The position numbers and the translations under genes are program-made. A model generated the notes under the pieces. The model had not been told where the DNA came from. It ran no database searches and saw only the letters and a program-made list of their open reading frames with translations. 64,000 bases of DNA, taken from assembly GCF_035975855.1 (NCBI RefSeq), contig NZ_CP109055.1:7254001-7318000 (forward strand). The letters run 5' to 3'. Origin of the DNA: Streptomyces sp. NBC_01304. Its GTDB lineage: Bacteria; Actinomycetota; Actinomycetes; Streptomycetales; Streptomycetaceae. Below, piece after piece: positions 1 through 7,171 of this stretch. Position 1 is the first letter of the stretch; every line of letters begins with the position of its first letter.

Positions 1-264
1 CAGGGTCGTCATGTCGATCGCGCCTGCGAGGACGGGCAGTTGGCCCGCCACATGACGTACGACCGTCTCCATCACCGTACGACGATGACCGTCCGGCAGG
101 TACGCGACCTCCGAGGTTGAGCCGAGCACGAACAGGCCGTCCACTCCCGCGCCGACGAGGTGGTCGACCAGTCTGGTGAGGGAGGGGACGTCCACCTCGC
201 TGTCCGGTGTCAGGGGCGTGCAGACGGGCGGGACGACACCGGTCAGCGGGGTGGGAAGGGTCAT
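1..264 (-). CDS. DapA-family aldolase, N-terminal part (cut by window edge)
   Basis: The first 88 residues of a protein of the dihydrodipicolinate synthase / N-acetylneuraminate lyase superfamily, (beta/alpha)8-barrel enzymes that form a Schiff base with a keto acid. The opening strand (GVVPPVCTPLT) and the LGSTSEVAYL segment at residues 47-56, in place of the usual GTTGE/GSTGE loop, are typical of the superfamily. The catalytic Tyr and Lys lie beyond the window, so the substrate cannot be told. Its ATG overlaps the TGA of the upstream ABC ATPase (ATGA), so it is translationally coupled to the importer and probably acts on the imported compound. Family sure, substrate unknown. Confidence 0.85.
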   Translation of the reverse strand, partial: MTLPTPLTGVVPPVCTPLTPDSEVDVPSLTRLVDHLVGAGVDGLFVLGSTSEVAYLPDGHRRTVMETVVRHVAGQLPVLAGAIDMTTL

Positions 265-1553
265 GAACGCTCCTCTTCGGCCGTGGCGGCGGCCGTCTCC
301 GTGCCTGTTTCTGGGGCCGTGGCGGCGGCCTGGTGTGCGCTCGTCGCGGTGTCGGTCGTGGCGGTCGCGGCGGCCTGCGTGACGAGTTCATGGGTCGACT
401 GGCCGTCGCCCACGGGGTGGTGGCAGCGGTAACGGTGGTCCGTGACGCTCCCGTTCGACGCGAAGTCCGGCATCGTCTCGGCGCACTGTGCGTCCGCCTT
501 CCAGCACCGGGTGCGGAACGGGCAGCCGCTGGGCGGCCGGGTCGCGGACGGTACGGGGCCGATCAGCGGGATCGGGTCGATCGGGTCGAGCAGCCCGGGC
601 GTCGCCGAGAACAGCGCCCGCGTGTACGGGTGCCGGGACCGGTCGAGTACCTCCTCGGCCGGCGACTCCTCGACGATGCGGCCCAGGTACATGGTGATGA
701 CCCGGTCGCTCATGCGCCGCACGGTCTGAATGTCGTGCGAGACGAAGACGAGGGCAAGGCCCAGGCGTTCCTTCAGGTCGAGCAGGAGGTTCAGGATCTG
801 GGCGCGGACCGACACGTCGAGCGCGCTGGTCGGCTCGTCGGCGATCACCAGGTCGGGCTCCAGGGCGAGCGCGCGGGCGATGGCGACGCGCTGGCGCTGA
901 CCGCCGGAGAGCTGGCCGGGCAGGCCGTCGGCGAGGGCCTTGGGTAGGCCGACCAGGGACATCAACTCCCGTACCCGCTCGTCCCGTTGCTTGCCCGTCC
1001 CTCTCCTGTGTACGTCGAGGGGGTCGCGCAGGATCTGGCGGACCGGGAGCCTTCGGTTGAGGGCGGTCGACGGGTCCTGGAAGATCATCGCGGTGTGTGA
1101 GCCGATGGCCAGGCGGCGCTCGGCGGGCTTCATCGTCCACAGGTCCTTGCCGCGGAAGGACACCGTGCCCTGCGTCGGTTTCTGCACGCCGACCAGGACC
1201 TTGGCGAGGGTCGACTTCCCGCACCCGGACTCGCCCACGACGCCCACTGTCTCGCCGGGCGCGATGGTGAGGTCGGCGCCGGTGAGCGCGTACACCCGGT
1301 CGCGGGAGAGGAGGCCGCCGGAGCGGGCCTTGTGGACTACGTGGGCGTCCCGCAGAGCGATCAACGGCTCGTCCGGCGCGCTGGACGGCCTGCCCTTCGC
1401 GCTCGATGACCCGCCCTGCGCGCTGGACGGCCTGCCCTTCGCGCTCGATGACCCGCCCTGCGCGCTCGATGACCCGCCCTTCGTGCTCAACGACTCACCT
1501 GGCGCGCCCGACGTCCCGCCCTTCGCGCTCAACGGCTCCTCGGCGGCGCTCAT
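261..1553 (-). CDS. Oligopeptide-type ABC transporter ATP-binding protein (OppF/DppF-like)
   Basis: A 430-residue cytoplasmic ATPase that powers the importer encoded upstream. Walker A GESGCGKST is at about residues 107-115, followed by LSGGQRQRV, Walker B with ADEPTSALD, the H-loop VSHD, and the Cys-containing C-terminal oligopeptide-transporter tail (CPFRTRC...C). The start was placed at 1553 because this ATG overlaps the stop of the preceding gene (ATGA); the open frame continues upstream only as antisense/alternate-frame sequence. Oddity: residues 3-58 are eight degenerate 7-residue repeats rich in Ser, Gly, Ala and Lys, a tail that OppF proteins normally lack, and they precede the ATPase core at about residue 64. 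Confidence 0.92.
   Translation of the reverse strand: MSAAEEPLSAKGGTSGAPGESLSTKGGSSSAQGGSSSAKGRPSSAQGGSSSAKGRPSSAPDEPLIALRDAHVVHKARSGGLLSRDRVYALTGADLTIAPGETVGVVGESGCGKSTLAKVLVGVQKPTQGTVSFRGKDLWTMKPAERRLAIGSHTAMIFQDPSTALNRRLPVRQILRDPLDVHRRGTGKQRDERVRELMSLVGLPKALADGLPGQLSGGQRQRVAIARALALEPDLVIADEPTSALDVSVRAQILNLLLDLKERLGLALVFVSHDIQTVRRMSDRVITMYLGRIVEESPAEEVLDRSRHPYTRALFSATPGLLDPIDPIPLIGPVPSATRPPSGCPFRTRCWKADAQCAETMPDFASNGSVTDHRYRCHHPVGDGQSTHELVTQAAATATTDTATSAHQAAATAPETGTETAAATAEEERS
1381..1548 (-). repeat. Eight 21-bp in-frame tandem repeats
   Basis: Eight consecutive 21-bp units, starting at 1381, 1402, 1423, 1444, 1465, 1486, 1507 and 1528, encode the N-terminal tail of the ATPase. Units 1 and 3, and units 2 and 4, are identical to each other, so the last expansion was of a 42-bp pair. 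The units become more diverged toward the start codon. Each encodes seven residues of the form A-K/Q-G-G-S-S-S. Confidence 0.9.
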
Positions 1554-3559
1554 TTCACGGCCTCGCTTCCCTCGCTCGTACGGGGTCCGGGCACGGCGAG
1601 GACCACCGCCGGATGGTGGCAGGCCACCGCATGCGCCCTCCCGCCCCCGACCAGCTCGGGCGCCCTCGTACGGCACACCTCGCTCGCCATCGGACACCGG
1701 TCCGCGAACCGGCACCCGGCCGGGAAGTCCGCCGGGGAGGGCACAACTCCCTTGATCTGCGTGAGCCGTTCGGCCGCTGCCTCCAGCGAGAGCACCGACC
1801 CGAGCAGCCCCCGCGTGTAGTGGTGCGAGGGCGCCTCGACCAGATCGGCGGTGACACCCGTCTCCACGATCTGCCCGCCGTACATCACCACCACCCGGTC
1901 GGTGACGTCCGCGACGAGCGCCAGGTCGTGCGAGACGAGGATGAGCGCGAACCCCAACTCCTCGCGCAGCCGCAGCAGCAGCTGGATCACCTGCGCCTGC
2001 ACGGTCACGTCCAGGGCGGTGGTCGGCTCGTCGGCGACGATCAGCTTCGGGTTGCGGGACAGCGCCATCGCGATCAGCACGCGCTGGCGCTGACCGCCGG
2101 ACAGCTCGTGCGGATAGCTGCGCAGGGTCCGGTCCGGGTCGAGCCCGACCAGTTCAAGCAGCTCGACGGCCGTGCGCTTCCCGCCCCGCCGGACGACCTG
2201 CTTGAGCTGGGCCCGCACCGTCATCGCCGGGTTCAGCGACGACAGCGCGTCCTGATAGATCATCGCCATGTCGTGCCCGAGGAGGCGCCGCCGGGCCCGC
2301 ATCGGAAGGCCGATGAGCTCCTTCCCGGCGAAGGTGACCCGCCCCCGGATCCGTGCCCCCTTCGGCTCCAGGCCCATCACGGTCAGCGCGGTCAGCGACT
2401 TCCCGCAGCCCGACTCGCCGACCAGGCCCAGGACTTCACCGGGCCGTACGTCGAAGCTGATGCCGTCCACGATGTCCGTGCCCCCGTGCCGGTCCGCGAA
2501 CCCGATGGCCAGGTCCGAGACCTGGAGCACCGGTGGCCCGCCGGGCAGCGGCCGGGCGCGTGCGCGCAGCCGGGCGGCGGCCTCGGTGAGGCCGGGCAGT
2601 TCGAGGACGGTGCCGGTACCGGGCTCGGCCGCCTCCAACTTGTCTTCCGTACGCGCCTTCTTGGCCGGTACGTCCCGCGCGACGGGCGCCGCCCAGGCAT
2701 CGGAGACGCCCTCGGAGAGGACGTTGAAGGACAGCACGGTCAGCAGCATCAGCAGCCCGGGGAAGACGGTCGCCCACCAGCCGTCGATCAGCACCAGGTT
2801 CTTGCCGTCCGCGATGACGCTGCCCCAGGACGGGTCCGGCGGCCGCACCCCCGCCCCGATGAAGGACAGCGACGCCTCGAAGACGATGGCCTCCGCGACC
2901 TGCACGGTGCAGAACACCAGGATCGGGGCGGCGCAGTTGATGGCGACGTGCTTGAGGACGATGTGCGGCGTGCGCGCCCCGATGACGCGCTCGGCGGTCA
3001 CGTAGTCCTCGCCGTACTGGTCCATCACATTGGCCCGTACGACCCGCGCGATCGGCGGCGTGTAGAGGAACGCGATCGCGCAGATCAGGACGGTCGTGCC
3101 GCCCCCGAACACGGCGACGAGGACCGCCGCGAGCGCGATCCCGGGAAAGGCCATCACCACGTCCAGGCAGCGCATGACCGTCTCGTCGACCGCCTTGCGC
3201 GAGGTCGCCGCGACGGCCCCGAGCAGGGCCCCCGCCACGAGCCCGAGCAGCGTCGCGCCCACGCCGATCATCAGGGAGAGCCTGGCCCCGTACATCAGCC
3301 GGCTGAGGATGTCCCGGCCCAGGCTGTCCTGCCCGAGCCAGTGCGCGCCGGAGGGGTGCCCGGTGCCGTCGATCTGCGGGGCCTGGTCGAGCGGGTCGTG
3401 CGGGGCGATCAGCGGCGCGAGCACGGCGGCCAGGACCACGACCGCGAGGACGACGACGGAGATGCGCGAGAGCACGGGCAGCCGGCCGAAGCCCCGCAGC
3501 CGGACACCGGGCCGCGACAGCCGTGCGGCGAGATCGCCCCGCTTCATCAGGGAGGTCAT
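1550..3559 (-). CDS. ABC transporter permease/ATP-binding fusion (DppC-DppD type)
   Basis: A 669-residue protein joining two importer subunits that are usually separate. About residues 1-300 are a DppC-type inner-membrane permease: an N-terminal TM segment (VVVLAVVVLAAVLAPL), the HWLGQDSLGRD region, and an EAA-type coupling loop. A linker of roughly 40 charged residues follows, then a DppD-type ATPase with GESGCGKS, LSGGQRQRV, VADEPTTALD, VSHD and a C-terminal CRFADRCPM cluster. The ATG at 3559 overlaps the stop of the upstream permease gene. Such fusions are known in actinomycetes, so this is probably genuine and not an assembly artefact. Confidence 0.92.
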   Translation of the reverse strand: MTSLMKRGDLAARLSRPGVRLRGFGRLPVLSRISVVVLAVVVLAAVLAPLIAPHDPLDQAPQIDGTGHPSGAHWLGQDSLGRDILSRLMYGARLSLMIGVGATLLGLVAGALLGAVAATSRKAVDETVMRCLDVVMAFPGIALAAVLVAVFGGGTTVLICAIAFLYTPPIARVVRANVMDQYGEDYVTAERVIGARTPHIVLKHVAINCAAPILVFCTVQVAEAIVFEASLSFIGAGVRPPDPSWGSVIADGKNLVLIDGWWATVFPGLLMLLTVLSFNVLSEGVSDAWAAPVARDVPAKKARTEDKLEAAEPGTGTVLELPGLTEAAARLRARARPLPGGPPVLQVSDLAIGFADRHGGTDIVDGISFDVRPGEVLGLVGESGCGKSLTALTVMGLEPKGARIRGRVTFAGKELIGLPMRARRRLLGHDMAMIYQDALSSLNPAMTVRAQLKQVVRRGGKRTAVELLELVGLDPDRTLRSYPHELSGGQRQRVLIAMALSRNPKLIVADEPTTALDVTVQAQVIQLLLRLREELGFALILVSHDLALVADVTDRVVVMYGGQIVETGVTADLVEAPSHHYTRGLLGSVLSLEAAAERLTQIKGVVPSPADFPAGCRFADRCPMASEVCRTRAPELVGGGRAHAVACHHPAVVLAVPGPRTSEGSEAVK

Positions 3560-4518
3560 CGGGCAGCGCTCCTCAGCCGGGGGTTGACCAGCAGATACAG
3601 GATGTCGATGACCAGGTTCACCACGACGAACCCGACCGCGGTGGTGATGACCACGCCCTGCACCACCGCCGGGTCGCCGTTCTTCACGGCGTTGATCATC
3701 TCGTTCCCCATGCCGGGCAGCGCGAAGATCGTCTCGATGACGACGGCCCCGCCGAGCAGATAGCCGACCCTGAGGCCGAGCACGGTCAGCGGATTGATCA
3801 GCGCGTTCCGCAGCACATTGCGGCCGACCACGACGACCGGCGGCAGCCCGCTGCCGATCGCCGTGCGTACGTAGTCCTTGTCCAGCTCCTCCACCACGGA
3901 GGTCCGCACGATCCGCGTCAGTTGCGCGGCCACCGGCAGCGACAGGGCGAGCGCCGGCAGGGTCATCGACTGCAGCCACCCGGTGAAGGAGTCCGCCGGA
4001 TTGACGTATCCGCCGGTCTCGAACCAGCCCGCCTTGACGGCCAGATACTGGATCATCAGCAGGGCCAGCCAGAACCCCGGCGCCGCGACACCGGTCAGCG
4101 AGACCACCCGGATCAGCTGGTCCGGCAGCCGGTCCCGGTAGATCGCCGCCGTGATGCCGAGCACCAGGGCGATGACCACCGCGATGCTCAGCCCCAGGAA
4201 CGTCAGCTGCATGGTGAGCGGCAGCGCCGTGCTCACCGTCTTGAGCACCGGCGCCTTCGTCAGCACGCTCGTCCCCATGTCCCCCTGCAGCAGATCGCCC
4301 ACGAAGGCGAAGTACCGCACGGGCAGCGGATCGAGCAGCCCGTTCTCCGCACGGAAGTCGTGCAGCTGCTGCTCCGTCGGGTTGGTGCCCTGGAAGAACG
4401 CCGCCGCCGGATCGATGTCCGAGAACCGCATCACCAGGAACACGAACAACACGATGCCCAGCATCAACGGCACGAGCAGGAATATCCGGCGGGCCAGAAT
4501 CCTGGCGATCGCGATCAT
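3556..4518 (-). CDS. Peptide-type ABC transporter permease (DppB-like)
   Basis: A 320-residue integral membrane permease of the DppB/OppB family, which forms the translocation pore with the permease half of the next gene. It shows the N-terminal TM (RIFLLVPLMLGIVLFVFLV), the MRFSDIDPA segment typical of DppB, about six TM helices, and the coupling loop near LRNALINPLTVLGL. It lies 40 bp after the binding-protein gene and overlaps the following fusion gene by 4 bp, so the importer is one transcription unit. Confidence 0.93.
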   Translation of the reverse strand: MIAIARILARRIFLLVPLMLGIVLFVFLVMRFSDIDPAAAFFQGTNPTEQQLHDFRAENGLLDPLPVRYFAFVGDLLQGDMGTSVLTKAPVLKTVSTALPLTMQLTFLGLSIAVVIALVLGITAAIYRDRLPDQLIRVVSLTGVAAPGFWLALLMIQYLAVKAGWFETGGYVNPADSFTGWLQSMTLPALALSLPVAAQLTRIVRTSVVEELDKDYVRTAIGSGLPPVVVVGRNVLRNALINPLTVLGLRVGYLLGGAVVIETIFALPGMGNEMINAVKNGDPAVVQGVVITTAVGFVVVNLVIDILYLLVNPRLRSAAR

Positions 4519-4558
4519 GCGTACGTACGCTCCCGACCTCTTGCGCGGCCCACTCGGC

Positions 4559-6193
4559 CTACTTGGCCCACTTGGCCTTGAGCAGATTGATCCCCGGATA
4601 GGGCTGCGCCGTGATCCCGGTGATCTTGTCCGGGTCCCAGGCCGTCATCAGCTCGTTGTGCACGACCGGGTAGAGCACCGCGTTCTCCGCGACGATGTCG
4701 ATGTAGTCCTGCGCCATCTGCTTCTTCTTCTCGGCGTCCGGCTCCCGCGTCGCGGCGTCCATCTGCTTGAAGAGCTGCTTGGCCTCGGCGCTGGTGGCCC
4801 ACTTGGAGTACGTCGTCATCCACAGGTTCTGCGGCCCGTAGTTGTAGTGCATGATCAGGTCGGCATCGAGCCCGAACTGGTTGGGGTTCGAGGCGGCCGC
4901 GATGACCTGGAAGTCCTTCTTCTGGTCCAGCTTGGTGAAGAGTGCCGCGGTTTCCTGCGGTTCCAGCGTGGTCTCCACGCCGATCTTGCGCCAGGACTCC
5001 TCGATGGTCGGCAGGCAGTCGACGATCCAACTGACGTTCACCGCCATGAGGTTGATCTTCAGCCCCTTGACCCCGGCCTCCGCGAGCAGCGCCTTCGCCT
5101 TGTCCGGGTCGTAGGCGTACACGGTCTTGGCCGGCCGGAAGGCGGGGTTGCCCTCGTTCAGGAAGGAACGCGCGGCCTTGCCGTGCCCTTTGAGCGCCGC
5201 CGAGATCATCTTCTCCCGGTCGATGGCGTAGTGCAGCGCCTGCCGCACCCGTACGTCGTCGAACGGCTTGTGCTTCGTGTTGAACATCAGGAACAGGTTG
5301 TTCATCCCCGCGCCGCCCTCGACCGTCAGGCCGTCCTTCTTGAGCTGCTCGATGTTCGCGTACGGCACGTTGTCCGCGATCGCCGCGCCCGCGCTCGACC
5401 CGGAGATCTTCGCGACGCGGGCCGGGGCGTCCACGATGGTCAGCCAGTTCATCTTCTTGAAGGCCGCCTTGCGCGGGCCGTTGTACCCGTCGTACGCCTC
5501 GAAGGTCGTGTTCGACTTCGGGGTGTGCCTGGTCTGCTTGTACGGACCCGAGCCGACGGCCAGACCCGTGATGGCCTTGTCGAACGCGCCCGGCTTCGAG
5601 AACACGTGCTTCGGCATGATCTTGGCGAGGGTGAGCCGCGGAGCCCCGTCCGGGAAGGGGAACTTGAGGACCAGCTCGACGGTCTGCGCGTCGACCTTCT
5701 TGACCTCCTTCAGCCACGACGCGAAGAAGCCCTTGGCGAGCGTCGCGGTGTCCGGGTCCAGGATGCGGGCGAAGGTGAAGACGACGTCGTCGGCAGTGAC
5801 CGGTTTGCCGTCGTGGAACTTGGCGCCCGAGCGCAGCGTGAACCGCCAGGTGGTGGCGTTCAGGTCCTTCGGCGCCTCGGTCGCGAGCGCGGGGTACGGC
5901 TTGCGCGTGATCGGATCGGTGTCGAGCAGGCCCTCGTAGATGTGGTGGTTGCCGGCCATGGCGAAGGCCGAGGCGGTCTGCGTCGGGTCCCAACTGCCGT
6001 CGTTCCCATAGCCGATGACGGCCGTCAGCGTGCCCGAGCCGCCCTTGCCGTCCCCGTCGGTGTCGTTGGTGGACTCGGGGCCGCCCGAGCAGGCGGAGAG
6101 GCTTCCGGTCACGGCGGCGGCCGCGCCCAGCGCACCGGTGTACTTCAGGAAGGACCGGCGGTGCAGTGCCGATCCCGGCGTCGCGTCACTCAC
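4559..6193 (-). CDS. ABC transporter substrate-binding lipoprotein (SBP_bac_5 family)
   Basis: A 544-residue extracytoplasmic binding protein of the dipeptide/oligopeptide family, first gene of the importer operon. The N-terminus has a Tat motif (RRSFLK, residues 12-17), a hydrophobic stretch and a lipobox ending at Cys35 (LSAC). The mature part carries family hallmarks such as WRFTLRSGAKFHDGKPVTADDVVFTF and VRQALHYAIDREKM. The GTG at 6193 was chosen because GGAG lies 6-9 bases upstream and the Tat signal then sits near the N-terminus. The ligand is unknown; the downstream aldolase and the neighbouring beta-galactosidase make a sugar or sugar-acid as plausible as a peptide. Confidence 0.9.
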   Translation of the reverse strand: MSDATPGSALHRRSFLKYTGALGAAAAVTGSLSACSGGPESTNDTDGDGKGGSGTLTAVIGYGNDGSWDPTQTASAFAMAGNHHIYEGLLDTDPITRKPYPALATEAPKDLNATTWRFTLRSGAKFHDGKPVTADDVVFTFARILDPDTATLAKGFFASWLKEVKKVDAQTVELVLKFPFPDGAPRLTLAKIMPKHVFSKPGAFDKAITGLAVGSGPYKQTRHTPKSNTTFEAYDGYNGPRKAAFKKMNWLTIVDAPARVAKISGSSAGAAIADNVPYANIEQLKKDGLTVEGGAGMNNLFLMFNTKHKPFDDVRVRQALHYAIDREKMISAALKGHGKAARSFLNEGNPAFRPAKTVYAYDPDKAKALLAEAGVKGLKINLMAVNVSWIVDCLPTIEESWRKIGVETTLEPQETAALFTKLDQKKDFQVIAAASNPNQFGLDADLIMHYNYGPQNLWMTTYSKWATSAEAKQLFKQMDAATREPDAEKKKQMAQDYIDIVAENAVLYPVVHNELMTAWDPDKITGITAQPYPGINLLKAKWAK

Positions 6194-6203
6194 GGCTTCT
6201 CCA

Positions 6204-6242
6204 AGTTCCGGGTACCAGTTCGGGGTACAAGTTCCGGTTAAC
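6204..6242. promoter_or_regulatory. Three tandem 13-bp repeats before the importer operon
   Basis: Three adjacent 13-bp units: AGTTCCGGGTACC (6204-6216), AGTTCGGGGTACA (6217-6229), AGTTCCGGTTAAC (6230-6242). They end 11 bp from the GTG of the binding-protein gene, in the 203-bp divergent region shared with the FadR-type regulator. Regular spacing near a start codon suggests a multimeric regulator site; the adjacent FadR-type protein is the obvious candidate. Inference only. Confidence 0.5.
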
Positions 6243-6396
6243 GGGGGGCTGTTGGGCTCTCCCGGTGATCCTGGAGATCCCACGTCCTACGTCTACAGGT
6301 GCCGCCGCGACCATAGGAGTGGCACAGGGGCCGGTCAAGGGATCGCGCAGAGATCTGCTGCAGGAGGTGGGACGTGGGACGTCTGTCGTGCGTACC

Positions 6397-7125
6397 ATGC
6401 GGGGCATGCCCGAATCCGCCAGCAACAAGCGGCGCACCGGTGGCCAGGTGCAGCGCAGGGTCATGCAGTTGATACTCGACGAACGACTCCGCCCCGGCGC
6501 CCCCCTGCCCACCGAGACCGAACTCATGGAGAGCCTCGGCGTGAGCCGGAACTCGGTCCGCGAGGCGCTCAAGGCGCTGCAGGCCCTGGACATCGTGGAG
6601 ATCAGACACGGCTACGGCACCTATGTCGGGCAGGCGTCCCTCACGCCGCTGGTCGACGGGCTGACCTTCCGCGCACTCACCCAACTGGAGGACGAGGCCC
6701 AGGCGTTGGGTGAGATCCTGCAGGTGCGGGAGGTCCTGGAGGAGGGCCTGATCAGCCGGGTCGCCCAGTCCGTCACGGACCAGGAGCTGGCCGCGCTCGA
6801 AGAGGTCGTGGCCCGCATGGAGGAGGAGGCCCACGCGGGCCGCCCCTTCCCCCAGCTGGACCGCACCTTCCACGAGACGCTCTACCGCTCGCTGGGCAAC
6901 GAGCTGGTGCCGCAGCTGCTCGCGGCCTTCTGGCACGTCTTCCACCGGGTCGCGGGCGTACGCGGCTGGGACCAGGACCCGTCGCCGCACGTCACGGCCC
7001 GCCGCCACCGGGACATCCTGACCGCCCTCAGGGCCCGCGACGTGGCGCAGGCGCAGCGGGCGATGGCGGACCACTTCCGGGGGATCGAGGCGCGGGCCTG
7101 GCAGGGGACGTTGGGCGTGAAGTGA
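6397..7125 (+). CDS. FadR/GntR-family transcriptional regulator
   Basis: A 242-residue regulator with an N-terminal winged helix-turn-helix (LPTETELMESLGVSRNSVREALKAL, then a wing at EIRHGYGTYVG) and an all-helical FCD ligand domain. The FCD domain shows the expected metal/ligand residues, for example D-x3-H at LDRTFHETLY and the late H in ARRHRDIL. FadR-type proteins bind small carboxylates or sugar acids and usually repress adjacent genes. It is transcribed divergently from the importer and 46 bp before the beta-galactosidase gene, so it probably controls both. ATG 6397 or ATG 6406 could be the start; no strong ribosome-binding site separates them. Confidence 0.9.
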   Translation: MRGMPESASNKRRTGGQVQRRVMQLILDERLRPGAPLPTETELMESLGVSRNSVREALKALQALDIVEIRHGYGTYVGQASLTPLVDGLTFRALTQLEDEAQALGEILQVREVLEEGLISRVAQSVTDQELAALEEVVARMEEEAHAGRPFPQLDRTFHETLYRSLGNELVPQLLAAFWHVFHRVAGVRGWDQDPSPHVTARRHRDILTALRARDVAQAQRAMADHFRGIEARAWQGTLGVK

Positions 7126-7171
7126 CTTCTGGTGAGCAGGGGATCGGGGGATCAGGCGATCGGAGGTTCAA

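Noticed and set aside
1406-3763. Very long plus-strand open frame opposite the importer genes
   Set aside because: It is the antisense of clear ABC transporter genes, a usual by-product of high GC; composition is Arg/His/Pro-rich without domains.
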